From Eubacterium sp. AF36-5BH (GTDB taxonomy: Bacteria > Bacillota > Clostridia > Lachnospirales > Lachnospiraceae), in contig NZ_QTVG01000004.1 in assembly GCF_003460505.1 (NCBI RefSeq), positions 241,001 to 305,000 on the forward strand: a stretch of DNA of 64,000 nucleotides, written 5' to 3'. Made by a program: the position numbers and the translations under genes. How positions within the stretch are numbered: position 1 is the stretch's first letter; the number at the start of each line of letters is the position of its first letter. A model generated the notes under the pieces. That model saw only the letters and a list, made by a program, of their open reading frames with translations, was not told the DNA's origin and did not search any database. Shown in pieces: positions 53,253-63,389 of this stretch.

Positions 53253-54022
53253 TGTTACTAACAGTAGATGTAGGAAATACAAATATCACATTGGGATTAT
53301 TTAAAGGAGATAAAGTTTTTGCAAATTTGCGACTTAAGACTCAGTCAGCAAGAACATCAGATGAATATGGTTCATTGATTGCTGAAATGATAGTGAGAAA
53401 AGGCATAGACATTTCATCCATAAGCGATGTAATAATTGCCTCTGTTGTTCCAAAAGTAATGTATTCACTAAACAGTGGTATAATAAAGTATTTTGGAATC
53501 AAACCTATTATTGTAGGAGTTGGCACAAAAACAGGAATAAAAATCAACAGAACTGATCCAAGAGAAGTAGGAGCAGACAGAATTGTAGATGCTGTTGCAG
53601 CTTATGAGTTGTATGGCGGTCCATGTATTGTAATTGATTTTGGCACAGCCACAACTTATGACCTTATAAGCGAAAACGGTACATTAGAAGCTGGTGTTAT
53701 TTCACCAGGAATTCAAATATGTGCAAAAGCATTATGGGATGGAACAGCAAAACTTCCTGAAGTTGAAATCAAAAAACCTGACTCTATTTTAGGAAAAGAC
53801 ATAATCACTAACATGCAGGCAGGAATTGTGTATGGTTATATAGGTCAGACTGAATATATTGTCAATAAGATTAAGGAAGAAAGCAAAATAAAAGACCTTA
53901 AAGTTATTGCTACAGGTGGTCTTGGAAATGTTATATACAAAAACACAGACTGCATCGATGTATATGATAAAGAACTTACTTTGCAGGGAATGCGAATTAT
54001 ATACGAAAAGAATAAAAAATAA
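53252..54022 (+). CDS. coaX: Type III pantothenate kinase
   Basis: A 256-residue enzyme that phosphorylates pantothenate in the first step of CoA synthesis. It has the N-terminal phosphate loop [48 protein letters not shown] and TGGLGN motifs of the ASKHA fold. Length is normal. Its ATG overlaps the preceding TAA (TAATG), and dusB follows 19 bases later. Confidence 0.95.
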   Translation: MLLTVDVGNTNITLGLFKGDKVFANLRLKTQSARTSDEYGSLIAEMIVRKGIDISSISDVIIASVVPKVMYSLNSGIIKYFGIKPIIVGVGTKTGIKINRTDPREVGADRIVDAVAAYELYGGPCIVIDFGTATTYDLISENGTLEAGVISPGIQICAKALWDGTAKLPEVEIKKPDSILGKDIITNMQAGIVYGYIGQTEYIVNKIKEESKIKDLKVIATGGLGNVIYKNTDCIDVYDKELTLQGMRIIYEKNKK

Positions 54023-54041
54023 CTCATAAAGGGATAGAATA

Positions 54042-54995
54042 ATGAAAATTGGTAATCTTGAAATTCAAAACCCTTTAGCGTTAGGACCAATGGCAGGCGT
54101 AACAGACCTGCCATTTCGTCTGCTTTGTAAAGAGCAGGGATGCGGAATTTTATATTCTGAAATGGTTAGCGCAAAGGCTATTTTATATAACAATAAAAAA
54201 ACAAAAGATTTACTTGCTATTGATGAAGATGAGCATCCAATAGGAATTCAGCTGTTTGGTTCAGATCCGGATATAATGGCAGAAATTGCAGGCAGAGTTT
54301 CCTATGGAGCCTGTGATTTTATTGATATTAACATGGGCTGTCCGGTTCCTAAAATTGTTAATAATCATGAAGGTTCATATTTATTAACTCAGCCAAAGCT
54401 TGTTGAAGAAATTTTAACAAAAATGGTTAAGGAAAGCATTAAGCCCATAACAATTAAAATAAGAAAAGGCTTTAAAGATGGAGAACTACAGGCAACGGAA
54501 ATTGCAAAAATTGCAGAAGCTTGTGGTGTATCCGCCATTGCAGTCCATGGGCGTACAAGGGAACAATACTACAGTGGAAAAGCTGACTGGGATGCAATCA
54601 AACAGGTAAAAGAAGCGGTTAATATACCTGTTATTGGAAATGGTGATATTTTTACACCGGAAGATGCCAAAGCAATGAAAGAATATACCGGGTGTGACGG
54701 GCTTATGGTTGGGCGTGCAGCAAGAGGAAATCCTTGGATATTTAAACAGATAAATGAGTATTTAAACACAGGAAAGCACATAGACAAGCCAACATCTGGG
54801 GAAGTAAAGGAAATGATTTTAAAACATGCCAACCTTATTGTGGAGTACAAAGGTGAATATACCGGAGTTCACGAAATGCGAAAACATATAGCCTGGTACA
54901 CAGGTGGTTTGCCACATTCTGCTGAATTAAGAAGATTGTGTAACACAATGGAAACATATGAAGAATTAAAAGACTTAATAAACGAGAGATTGTAA
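54042..54995 (+). CDS. dusB: tRNA-dihydrouridine synthase
   Basis: A 317-residue FMN enzyme that reduces uridine in tRNA. Motifs: [40 protein letters not shown] with the catalytic Cys, [19 protein letters not shown] and [14 protein letters not shown]. It belongs to the DusB group common in Firmicutes. It lies in the coaX-dusB group upstream of greA, which has its own promoter. Confidence 0.95.
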   Translation: MKIGNLEIQNPLALGPMAGVTDLPFRLLCKEQGCGILYSEMVSAKAILYNNKKTKDLLAIDEDEHPIGIQLFGSDPDIMAEIAGRVSYGACDFIDINMGCPVPKIVNNHEGSYLLTQPKLVEEILTKMVKESIKPITIKIRKGFKDGELQATEIAKIAEACGVSAIAVHGRTREQYYSGKADWDAIKQVKEAVNIPVIGNGDIFTPEDAKAMKEYTGCDGLMVGRAARGNPWIFKQINEYLNTGKHIDKPTSGEVKEMILKHANLIVEYKGEYTGVHEMRKHIAWYTGGLPHSAELRRLCNTMETYEELKDLINERL

Positions 54996-55014
54996 TATAT
55001 AAAGGGGTTTTTGT

Positions 55015-55043
55015 TGACAATGGCAAAGGCTCTTGTTATTATA
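55015..55043 (+). promoter_or_regulatory. Promoter of greA
   Basis: TTGACA (55015-55020), 17-bp spacer, TATTAT (55038-55043). Confidence 0.75.
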
Positions 55044-55084
55044 AAGTGTAAAACTTTGAACAAATTTGATTGGAGGAAGCAATA

Positions 55085-55573
55085 ATGGCAGATAATGCAA
55101 AGAAAAATATACTTACTTATGCAGGTCTTCAGGAACTTGAGGCTGAATTAGAAGATTTAAAGGTAAATAAACGTAAAGAAGTTGCTCAGAAGATTAAAGA
55201 AGCAAGAGAACAGGGTGACTTATCAGAAAATGCTGAATATGATGCAGCAAAAGATGAACAAAGAGATATTGAAGCTCGTATCGAAGAAATCGAAAAAATC
55301 CTCAAGAACGTAGAAGTTGTTGGAGAAGATGATATTGATGATACAAAGATTAGTGTTGGATGCCATATTGTAATTCATGATTTTGAATATGATGAAGATC
55401 TTGAATTTAGCATTGTTGGTTCAACACAGACTAACAGTTTACAGGGCAAGATTTCAAACGAATCACCTATTGGAACAGCTTTAATCGGTCACGAAGTTGG
55501 TGATGTTGTAGAAGTTGAAATTGGTGAAACAGTTTCAAAATACAAAGTTCTTGAAATTAAGAAGACTAAATAA
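55085..55573 (+). CDS. greA: Transcription elongation factor GreA
   Basis: 162 residues from the ATG at 55085, 8 bases after TTGGAGGAAG. An earlier TTG at 55070 forms part of that ribosome site and is rejected. The N-terminal coiled coil has the acidic tip EQGDLSENAEYDAAKDEQ. The C-terminal FKBP-like domain (FSIVGSTQTNSLQGKISNESP, GTALIGHEVGD) binds RNA polymerase. It rescues backtracked transcription complexes. lysS follows, after a hairpin. Confidence 0.95.
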   Translation: MADNAKKNILTYAGLQELEAELEDLKVNKRKEVAQKIKEAREQGDLSENAEYDAAKDEQRDIEARIEEIEKILKNVEVVGEDDIDDTKISVGCHIVIHDFEYDEDLEFSIVGSTQTNSLQGKISNESPIGTALIGHEVGDVVEVEIGETVSKYKVLEIKKTK

Positions 55574-55588
55574 ATATATTTAAAATAT

Positions 55589-55613
55589 AAAGAGCGCACT
55601 ACAGGTGCGCTTT
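55589..55613 (+). terminator. Hairpin between greA and lysS
   Basis: 7-bp GC-rich stem AGCGCAC / GTGCGCT extended by AAAG / CTTT. The T-tail is short, so greA and lysS may still share transcripts. Confidence 0.55.
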
Positions 55614-55639
55614 AAATTGCGAAAACAGAGGAGAGAAAA

Positions 55640-57184
55640 ATGGCAGGACAAAATAAGAATAACAACCAGGAAGTTGATACAAAGCAACTTTTAAAGGTGC
55701 GTCGCGAAAAGTTAGCTGACTTACAGGAAAGAGGCAAAGATCCTTTCCAGATTACAAAGTATGATGTAACACATCATAGCATGGAAATTAAAGAACATTT
55801 TGACGAATTAGAATGTGGACATGATGAAGAAGGCAAGTTAATAAAGGATCCTTCAAAGCTTGTATCTGTTGCAGGTCGTATTATGTTAAAGCGTGTAATG
55901 GGTAAGGCTTCATTCTGTAACATTCAGGATTTACAGGGAAATATTCAGGTTTACGTTGCAAGAAACGAAATCTGTGAAGAACCATTTGAAGAATACAAAG
56001 ACTTCAAGAAGATGGATATTGGTGATATTGTTGGAATTAAGGGATATCCATTTAAGACAAAGACAGGTGAAATGAGTATTCATGCAACAGAAGTAACTTT
56101 ACTTACAAAGAGTTTACAGATTTTACCTGAAAAGCATCATGGTTTAACAAATACAGACTTAAGATATCGTCAGAGATATTTAGACCTTATTATGAATCAG
56201 GAAGCAAAGGACGTATTTGTTAAGCGTTCAAAGATTATCGGCGAAATTAGAAGATACTTAGACGGACAGGGATTCATGGAAGTTGAAACACCTATGCTTG
56301 TACACAATGCAGGTGGTGCAGCAGCCCGTCCATTTGAAACTCATTTTAATGCATTAGATGAAGATGTTAAACTTCGTATTTCATTAGAGCTTTACCTTAA
56401 GAGACTTATTGTAGGTGGCTTAGAAAGAGTATACGAAATCGGTAGAGTTTTCCGTAATGAAGGTGTTGATACAAGACACAACCCTGAATTTACACTTATG
56501 GAATTATACCAGGCATACACAGATTACAACGGCATGATGGATTTAACAGAAAATCTTTACAGACATCTTGCAGAAACTGTATGTGGTAGTGCAAAGATTG
56601 TTTACAATGGAATCGAAATGGATTTAAGCAAGCCATTTGAAAGACTTACAATGGTTGATGCAGTAAAAAAATATGCAGGAGTAGACTGGAACGAAGTTGA
56701 AACAGTTGAACAGGCTAGAGAACTTGCAAAAGAACATCATGTAGAATACGAAGAACACCATAAGAAGGGTGACATCTTAAACTTATTCTTTGAGGAATTT
56801 GTTGAAGAACACCTTATTCAGCCAACATTTATTATGGATCATCCAATTGAGATTTCTCCTTTAACAAAGAAGAAACCTGAAAATCCTGAATATGTTGAAC
56901 GTTTTGAATTCTTCATGAACGGCTGGGAAATGGCAAATGCTTACTCAGAACTTAACGATCCAATTGATCAGAGAGAAAGATTCAAGGCTCAGGAAGAATT
57001 ATTAGCACTTGGTGATGAAGAAGCTAATACAACAGATGAAGATTTTATGAACGCTCTTGAAATCGGTATGCCACCAACAGGCGGTATCGGATTTGGTATC
57101 GACAGAATGTGTATGTTACTTACAGATTCAGCAGCTATCAGAGACGTATTATTATTCCCGACAATGAAGCAGTTGGATAAATAA
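55640..57184 (+). CDS. lysS: Lysyl-tRNA synthetase (class II)
   Basis: A 514-residue class IIb synthetase. An N-terminal OB-fold anticodon-binding domain (VSVAGRIMLKRVMGKASFCNIQD) is followed by motif 1 (RSKIIGEIRRYLDGQGFMEVETPML), motif 2 (EIGRVFRNEGVDTRHNPEFTLMELYQAY) and motif 3 (GGIGFGIDRMCMLL). It starts behind AGAGGAGAGAAAA. No T-box leader precedes it. Confidence 0.96.
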   Translation: MAGQNKNNNQEVDTKQLLKVRREKLADLQERGKDPFQITKYDVTHHSMEIKEHFDELECGHDEEGKLIKDPSKLVSVAGRIMLKRVMGKASFCNIQDLQGNIQVYVARNEICEEPFEEYKDFKKMDIGDIVGIKGYPFKTKTGEMSIHATEVTLLTKSLQILPEKHHGLTNTDLRYRQRYLDLIMNQEAKDVFVKRSKIIGEIRRYLDGQGFMEVETPMLVHNAGGAAARPFETHFNALDEDVKLRISLELYLKRLIVGGLERVYEIGRVFRNEGVDTRHNPEFTLMELYQAYTDYNGMMDLTENLYRHLAETVCGSAKIVYNGIEMDLSKPFERLTMVDAVKKYAGVDWNEVETVEQARELAKEHHVEYEEHHKKGDILNLFFEEFVEEHLIQPTFIMDHPIEISPLTKKKPENPEYVERFEFFMNGWEMANAYSELNDPIDQRERFKAQEELLALGDEEANTTDEDFMNALEIGMPPTGGIGFGIDRMCMLLTDSAAIRDVLLFPTMKQLDK

Positions 57185-57204
57185 TTTATCAAATAAAAAG
57201 ATTA

Positions 57205-57243
57205 AGCACTTTCTAAAAAGAGATTTTTAGGAAGTGTTTTTTT
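57205..57243 (+). terminator. Terminator after lysS
   Basis: Stem of about 15 bp (AAGCACTTTCTAAAAA / TTTTTAGGAAGTGTT, wobble pairs), GAGA loop, seven T. Confidence 0.85.
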
Positions 57244-57384
57244 AAATAAAAATAAGTCAGAATAAAAATGAAACTCCATTAATTTCGGAAACTCAAAGAT
57301 TATTTTATAAGCATATACTAACAGCAAGGTATGATAAAATACTTTTGTCATCGTTTGAGAAATTATGTAAAAGAGGTTGATAAA

Positions 57385-57618
57385 ATGAAAAAGATAGCAA
57401 CCCAAGGAGATATCTGTTTACAGGGAGATTATGATTTTGTATATAAGGTCGCAGAAATAACTTATACTTTGTGGGAAGACGAAAATCGAAAGCAGTACCA
57501 TGATTTATTAAAGGCGCTATATAGCACAGAACGTAAGTTTTTGTATTCCTGCAGAAGAGCCGGTATAGCACAGTCTGCAAAGAAAGGAAATCTTTGCCCT
57601 AGCCTTTCTATTATATAA
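57385..57618 (+). CDS. Small hypothetical protein
   Basis: About 77 residues from the ATG at 57385 behind AGAGGTTGATAA; an extension to 57331 lacks a ribosome site. Sequence includes MKKIATQGDICLQGDYDFVY, TLWEDENRKQYHDLLKALYS and two Cys near the C-terminus. No family is recognised. It is a short free-standing gene between the lysS terminator and the sensor kinase. It could be a real small soluble protein; moderate confidence only. Confidence 0.5.
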   Translation: MKKIATQGDICLQGDYDFVYKVAEITYTLWEDENRKQYHDLLKALYSTERKFLYSCRRAGIAQSAKKGNLCPSLSII

Positions 57619-57731
57619 AAAAAGATACATTGACAAAAAATGAGGAGTTTATTTTTTTCCTATATTCAACTAACATTAAACCCGAAAATTGCAACAAGGA
57701 CATATAATTAACATTAAATAAAGGGGCTAAG

Positions 57732-59495
57732 GTGAAAAAAATAACAAAATACTGGAAAAAATTAAAAATAAGAACTCAAATTATTTTAGTTTACATACTT
57801 ATACTTATCTTATCGTTTGCACTAACATTTACTTTCGTATCAATGGTTAATAACAAATACACCAAAATGGAAGTTGGAAAAGCAGGGGAACAGACTGTTA
57901 GTGCAGTTCAGGGAAACTTGTCCCTTGTTTTTGAAAATGTAATACAACTTTCTACATATATATATTTTGATGATATAGTACAGGGCTCATTGAAAAAGAT
58001 TAATTCCAAAAATATTGAAATTGAATACCAAAAGAACATAACAAAAAGTTTGTTTAATATGATATTATCGGGAGATTATATTTCAGGTGTGTACATTTTT
58101 GACAAATATGATAATTGTTACAACTCTTATAGGAAAACGCCAAGAAAAATAGATAAAAACATTAGGAAAACTAACTGGTATCGAAAAATGGAAAAGGCGA
58201 ACGGAAATGGCTTTTTCTATAAAGGAAGCGATGGAACTATTGATTATTACCAAAATAATAACTATTTGTGTTATGTAAGACAAATTGTTGATAAAAATAA
58301 TTACAAACCAGTGGCAACTTTGTTAATAACTCTTGACCCAAATGTATTACAGGGATATTTTAATCAGGTTTCTGATGACAAAAACCAGTTTTACATTGTG
58401 GATTCAAAAGGAGAATACGTTGTCGAACCAGAAAACAAACAGGAAAATTTTGTTAAATATACAAAAGATACTAAAAGAATGTCACAAGGCTTTGAAGAAG
58501 TAAAAACCTCTAAAGGAAAATGTATTGCTGTAGGTCACAGTATGGGAATACAGGATTGGAAAATAATAGGAACATTTTCTCTTGATGAAATATCTTCATT
58601 AACCCCTTACTATTCCACAGTAATCATTATTATCATGTGTCTTAACATTATATTTGTATTTTTGTGCTCAACCTTGCTAACGTATTTGATTTTTAAACCT
58701 ATTGGAAAAATTGAAGAACATATGAAATTAATAGAAAATGGTAAGTTTATTACAATGGAAAGTGACGAGTACGAAAACGAAATAACCAATTTACGTCAGG
58801 TTTTTAATCATATGATTTTGTCAATAAAAAAACTTATGAACAAAGTAAAAGAAGAGGAAGGAATTATTGCCAAAGGAAAATTGGATATAATTTATGCTCA
58901 AATAAATCCTCATTTTTTGTATAACACATTAGATGCTGTGTCGGCGTTAGCATTAATGGAGGAAAATGAAAAGTGCTTTGAAATAACTCAGGCATTGGGA
59001 AATTTTTATAGAAATAGCTTGAACAGTGGCCTTGATTACATAACTGTGGAAGATGAAATAGACAGTATTAAAAGCTATATCACTATTTTAAATATGAGAT
59101 ATGACAATCAAATTAAGGTGGACTATCAGATAGAGGAGTCAGTGAAGAAGGAAAAAATATTAAAACTTTTGCTTCAACCGTTAGTTGAAAATGCAGTCCA
59201 TCATGGATTGAATGGTGAGGAAGGTACTGTAAGCATTAAAGCTTTTTCTCAGGATGATGAAATTATTTTCATTGTGTCAGATGATGGCGTTGGAATGAGT
59301 GAAGACAGGGTCGAGGCAATATTGCATGGGAAGAATATAACAGGAAAATCAGGCTTTGGTTTGCACAGTTTAATACAGAGAATCAGACTTTTATACGAAA
59401 TAGAAAATCCTATTATTATACAAAGCGAAATTGGAAATGGAACAGAAATAATTGTAACAGTTAAAAAGATGAAGGGGGAAAATTATATATGTTAA
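57732..59495 (+). CDS. YesM-type sensor histidine kinase
   Basis: A 587-residue membrane sensor starting at GTG behind AAGGGG. A helix near residue 20-40 (IILVYILILILSFALTFTFV), an extracellular Cache-like domain, and a second helix near 290-315 (VIIIIMCLNIIFVFLCSTLL) are followed by HAMP. The kinase domain has the phosphorylated His near residue 393 in AQINPHFLYNTLDAVS, then LLLQPLVENAVHHGLNG and DDGVGMSED for ATP binding. It overlaps the regulator gene by 7 bases. Such pairs control carbohydrate uptake. Confidence 0.94.
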   Translation: MKKITKYWKKLKIRTQIILVYILILILSFALTFTFVSMVNNKYTKMEVGKAGEQTVSAVQGNLSLVFENVIQLSTYIYFDDIVQGSLKKINSKNIEIEYQKNITKSLFNMILSGDYISGVYIFDKYDNCYNSYRKTPRKIDKNIRKTNWYRKMEKANGNGFFYKGSDGTIDYYQNNNYLCYVRQIVDKNNYKPVATLLITLDPNVLQGYFNQVSDDKNQFYIVDSKGEYVVEPENKQENFVKYTKDTKRMSQGFEEVKTSKGKCIAVGHSMGIQDWKIIGTFSLDEISSLTPYYSTVIIIIMCLNIIFVFLCSTLLTYLIFKPIGKIEEHMKLIENGKFITMESDEYENEITNLRQVFNHMILSIKKLMNKVKEEEGIIAKGKLDIIYAQINPHFLYNTLDAVSALALMEENEKCFEITQALGNFYRNSLNSGLDYITVEDEIDSIKSYITILNMRYDNQIKVDYQIEESVKKEKILKLLLQPLVENAVHHGLNGEEGTVSIKAFSQDDEIIFIVSDDGVGMSEDRVEAILHGKNITGKSGFGLHSLIQRIRLLYEIENPIIIQSEIGNGTEIIVTVKKMKGENYIC

Positions 59496-61042
59496 ATGTA
59501 CTATTAGTGGATGATGAAAAGTTAGAGCGGGTTTTAATTCACAAAGGCTACAGCTGGGAGGAGAATGGTTTTCGAATTGTAGGAGAGGCGGCTTCTGGAA
59601 AAGAAGCATTGGAATACATGGCGTACCATCATGTAGATATTGTTGTAACAGATATAAATATGCCGGTTATGGATGGTTTGAAATTTTCTGAGAGACTGTT
59701 GGAAAAGTATCCTAAATGTAAAGTCGTAATAGTAACCGGCTTTAGAGAGTTCGAATATGCACGAAAAGCCATAAAACTTGGAGTGGAGGAGTTCCTACTA
59801 AAACCTATTAATATAAAAGAACTGGCAGAGGTAATGAACAACTTAAAAAATAAACTAGCCAAAATCAAAGAAGAAGCTTCAAAGGTTGCAAAACTTAAGG
59901 AAAGTGTCGAAAAGAATTATGACATACTAAGGGAAAGTCTACTTTTAAGATTAGTAGAAAAAAGAATTGATGAAGAAGAAGCTTTAAAGAAAATGAACAC
60001 TTATAACTGCATAAAACTTTTAGATGGTGTAGTGTGTGCAAATATTAAAATCAAAGAGACTCAGGAAAAAGAAAACTATCGAAAGGTGTTCGATTTTATT
60101 CAAAATAACAGTGGTGAAAATGCTATTTCCTTTGTACATTTTATGCACAATATAGTAATTCTTTTTGAGAATACAGATTTGAAAGAATGTATGGCTTATG
60201 TTAATGACTGGCATAAAAAAATTAATTCTATGGGGATAAGTGTAACTATTGGAATTAGTGAAAAAAACAGTGGCTTTGGTGGTATATCAACGTCATACAA
60301 TCAAACCAACAAAGCTATTGAAGCGTCTGTTCTTTTAGGCAGAAATAAAGTTATTGGATATTCAGAATACAAGAAAATTATGAATCAAAATAACATAAAA
60401 AAGGAAATTGACTGGGATGAATTTTTAGAAGCGATAATTAACTGCAAAATGAAAAATGTTGAAAATCATTTAAACGATTATATAGAAGTAATCAAAGATA
60501 CTAAAATTCCGGATGAAGAATATCTTAAATTAATGACTATGACAATGATTATGCGCGCAGGTTCCACTTTAAATAAATATGGAATAAACTTATATGAGCT
60601 AATAAATGAAGAAAAGGTGTTTAGTGATGTAAGAGGAATTACAAGTTTAAAGGACGTTTCCGTATGCACAAAAAAATACATTGAAACTATTTGCGAGTAC
60701 CACAATCAGAAGAAAGTCAAAAGAAATACAAATGTAATTAAGGATGCACTTGAATATGTAAATAGAAATCTATATAACTCAAAACTTTCTTTGAAAAAAG
60801 CAGCAACAGATTTATATACAAACGAGAGTTATTTAAGCAGAGAGTTTAAGAAGGCGTATGGTATGAGTTTTGTTGAATATGTATCAAGGAAGAGAATTGA
60901 TGCAAGTAAGAAGTTACTTAAGGAAACTAATCTGAAGGTATATGAAGTGGCTGAAAAAATAGGTTTTAAAGATGCACATTATTTTTGCATATGTTTTAAG
61001 AAACAAACGGGTCAAACAATAAAAGAATACAGAGGCGCATAA
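59489..61042 (+). CDS. YesN-type response regulator with AraC DNA-binding domain
   Basis: A 517-residue regulator. The receiver domain (VLLVDDEKLERVLI, VDIVVTDINMPVMDG with the phosphorylated Asp, VIVTGFREFEYARKAI, KPI) covers residues 1-125. A helical middle region follows. The C-terminal 100 residues have two helix-turn-helices of the AraC family (LSLKKAATDLYTNESYLSREFKKAYG, LKVYEVAEKIGFKDAHYFCICFKKQTG). It is coupled to the kinase by overlap and probably activates the sugar transporter that follows. Confidence 0.95.
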   Translation: MLNVLLVDDEKLERVLIHKGYSWEENGFRIVGEAASGKEALEYMAYHHVDIVVTDINMPVMDGLKFSERLLEKYPKCKVVIVTGFREFEYARKAIKLGVEEFLLKPINIKELAEVMNNLKNKLAKIKEEASKVAKLKESVEKNYDILRESLLLRLVEKRIDEEEALKKMNTYNCIKLLDGVVCANIKIKETQEKENYRKVFDFIQNNSGENAISFVHFMHNIVILFENTDLKECMAYVNDWHKKINSMGISVTIGISEKNSGFGGISTSYNQTNKAIEASVLLGRNKVIGYSEYKKIMNQNNIKKEIDWDEFLEAIINCKMKNVENHLNDYIEVIKDTKIPDEEYLKLMTMTMIMRAGSTLNKYGINLYELINEEKVFSDVRGITSLKDVSVCTKKYIETICEYHNQKKVKRNTNVIKDALEYVNRNLYNSKLSLKKAATDLYTNESYLSREFKKAYGMSFVEYVSRKRIDASKKLLKETNLKVYEVAEKIGFKDAHYFCICFKKQTGQTIKEYRGA

Positions 61043-61043
61043 T

Positions 61044-61085
61044 AAAAAAGGTTAAAAATTTGAGTAAAATTTTTAACCTTTTTTA
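61044..61085 (+). terminator. Terminator after the YesMN pair
   Basis: Perfect 18-bp stem AAAAAAGGTTAAAAATTT / AAATTTTTAACCTTTTTT with a 5-base loop. Confidence 0.9.
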
Positions 61086-61099
61086 GTCAAAATATTAAA

Positions 61100-61129
61100 T
61101 TGAGATAGGCGTTATGAATAAAGTATACT
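61100..61129 (+). promoter_or_regulatory. Promoter of the sugar ABC operon
   Basis: TTGAGA (61100-61105), 18-bp spacer, TATACT (61124-61129). The suboptimal spacing suits activation by the upstream regulator. Confidence 0.6.
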
Positions 61130-61158
61130 TTGGTTATAAAAATTGAGGAGGAGATACA

Positions 61159-62475
61159 ATGAGAAAGAAATTTTTTAAGAAAGCGTTGGCACTTACTTTA
61201 GCGTCAACAATGGCATTCTCAATGGTAGGATGCGGAAGTAGCAGCAAGGATAGCAGCGAAGGAAAAAGTGATGATGGAACAATCACTTTAAATGTTTGGC
61301 ACCAGTGGTCAAACGACACTAACGAACTTAAGGGCAGATATGAAGAAGCTGTAAAAGCGTATGAAAAAGAAAACCCTAAGGTAAAAATCAAAACAGAAAC
61401 TTTAGACACAGAAGCGTACAAAACAAAAATTAATGCTGAATTTGCAGGAGATGCAAAGGGTATTGATGTATTTTATTGGTGGGGCGCAGGCACAGCTAAG
61501 AAGCTAGTTGATGCGGGAAAAGTAATGCCTTTGGATGATTACATAACTGATGAAGTTAAGTCAAATATGATGGAAGGCGCAACATCAGCCTTTGAATATG
61601 ATGGTAAGTTATATTCAGTTCCAATGTTTTCATGGTACATGACATTGTTCTGCAATAAGGCATTATTTGAAAAGGCTGGCGCAAAGCTTCCTAACACATA
61701 TGATGAATTAGTAGATGCTGTTAAGAAGTTAGAAAAAATAAAAGGCGTTACACCAATGGCTGCAGGAGCAAAGGACGGATGGAATGCAGCTTTTGTATAT
61801 CAGGCATTAGCGTTAAGAGAAGTTGGAGCAACAGGTGTAAACGATATGTTATCAGGAAAGAAAGAATTCGGTGACGAAGGTTACACAAAAGCAGCAGAAA
61901 AAGTAAAAGATTTATATGAAATGGGTGCATTTGGCGACAATCCTTTAGAACAGGGTAACGATGATGCAAATGCAGCATTTGAAAATGGAAAAGCAGCAAT
62001 GAGAATTATGGGAAGTTGGTTTGCTAACAATGTATACACTGACAAGGCAGCAACAATAAAACCAGAAGATGTTGTAGCATTAAAGATTCCTACAATTTCA
62101 GATGGAAAAGGTGAAGCAACAGATTATTGTGGTGGATTCGTTGAATCATTCTGGGTAAACAATAACACAAAATATAAAGAAGAAGCAGCAAAGTTTGCCA
62201 TTTACATTAATGAAAAAATGGGTGTTGCATCATACGAAACAGGTTCAGGATTTAGTGGATGGAAAACAAAAGCAGACGAAAGCAAGTTAAATCCATTATT
62301 TATTCAGATTAAAGATTTATTATCAGAAGGAAAGCAGGGCGTACTTGCATGGGATACATCTTTAGAAGCAGAACCTGCAGCAGTACATAATGAACAGGTA
62401 CAGACTTTATTTGCAGATGGAGCAGATGTAAAAGCGTTTATAGAAGAACATAAGGCAGCAATTAATGGTAAATAG
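61159..62475 (+). CDS. Sugar ABC transporter solute-binding lipoprotein
   Basis: A 438-residue exported lipoprotein behind GAGGAGGAGATACA. The signal peptide ends in lipobox SMVGC with Cys25, followed by a Ser-rich linker. The body is a family 1 (CUT1) binding protein (TLNVWHQWSNDTNELKGRYEEAVK, DVFYWWGAGTAKKLVDAGKVMPL, FENGKAAMRIMGSWFANNVY). It captures an oligosaccharide for the two permeases that follow. No ATPase is in the window; a shared MsmK/MalK-type ATPase is usual for such operons. Confidence 0.94.
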   Translation: MRKKFFKKALALTLASTMAFSMVGCGSSSKDSSEGKSDDGTITLNVWHQWSNDTNELKGRYEEAVKAYEKENPKVKIKTETLDTEAYKTKINAEFAGDAKGIDVFYWWGAGTAKKLVDAGKVMPLDDYITDEVKSNMMEGATSAFEYDGKLYSVPMFSWYMTLFCNKALFEKAGAKLPNTYDELVDAVKKLEKIKGVTPMAAGAKDGWNAAFVYQALALREVGATGVNDMLSGKKEFGDEGYTKAAEKVKDLYEMGAFGDNPLEQGNDDANAAFENGKAAMRIMGSWFANNVYTDKAATIKPEDVVALKIPTISDGKGEATDYCGGFVESFWVNNNTKYKEEAAKFAIYINEKMGVASYETGSGFSGWKTKADESKLNPLFIQIKDLLSEGKQGVLAWDTSLEAEPAAVHNEQVQTLFADGADVKAFIEEHKAAINGK

Positions 62476-62495
62476 TAAGTGAGGCGGGAAGTATT

Positions 62496-63380
62496 ATGAA
62501 CAAAATGCTTGGAAATAAAAAGTACATATTAATATTTATATTACCGGCGTTAGTTTTATTTATAGGATTTACATTGATTCCGTTAATAACATCAGGTATA
62601 TACAGTTTCTTTGAGTACAACGGGATTGGGAGCAAAACATTTATCGGCATAAAAAATTATATACAATTATTTACTGAGGATAGATATTTTCCTCTCGCAG
62701 TTAAGAATTCATTAATACTTGTTGCAGCATCATTATGTATTCAGCTACCAATATCTTTAACATTGGCTTTGGTATTATCAAAAGGTGTAAAAGGAGACAA
62801 TTTTTTTAGAACCATATATTTTATTCCAGTTGTAATATCAAGTATGGTTATTGGTCAGTTGTGGTTGAAAATGTTTAATAGTGACTACGGTGTAATTAAC
62901 ACCGTAGTCAGATATTTTATACCAGATTATGAACATTCGTGGTTAACTAAAAATGCATTTCTGACAGTATTGATACCCTCTATATGGCAATACATTGGTT
63001 ACCATTTGATTATTTTCTATGCCGGTATTAAATCAATATCAACTGATTACTATGAGGCTGCCCAAATTGATGGGGCATCAACGTTGCAAATTTATAGAAA
63101 AATAACTTTACCGTTGTTGGTACCTGTAATAAAAACCTGCGTAATATTTGCAATAACAGGTTCTCTAAGAGCATTCGATTTAGTTTATGTTATGACTGGT
63201 GGTGGACCAAATCACGTCAGTGAAGTTCCTGCCACATTAATGTATAACAACTTATTTAGAAAAGGCTTATATGGTTATGGAAGTGCTCAAGCCTTTTTCA
63301 TAGTAGTAGAATGTTTAATATTTACATTTATTGTAAATAGGATATTCAAAAAAGCAGAGAAAAATGTGTCAGCAGTGTAG
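62496..63380 (+). CDS. Sugar ABC transporter permease (CUT1, MalF-like)
   Basis: A 294-residue permease with about six helices and the EAA loop EAAQIDGASTLQIYRKITLPLL. It begins with KKYILIFILPALVLFIGFTLIPL. It starts 20 bases after the binding-protein gene behind GAGGCGGGAAG. The next permease ATG is 9 bases past its stop. Confidence 0.93.
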   Translation: MNKMLGNKKYILIFILPALVLFIGFTLIPLITSGIYSFFEYNGIGSKTFIGIKNYIQLFTEDRYFPLAVKNSLILVAASLCIQLPISLTLALVLSKGVKGDNFFRTIYFIPVVISSMVIGQLWLKMFNSDYGVINTVVRYFIPDYEHSWLTKNAFLTVLIPSIWQYIGYHLIIFYAGIKSISTDYYEAAQIDGASTLQIYRKITLPLLVPVIKTCVIFAITGSLRAFDLVYVMTGGGPNHVSEVPATLMYNNLFRKGLYGYGSAQAFFIVVECLIFTFIVNRIFKKAEKNVSAV

Positions 63381-63389
63381 GAGGGGGAA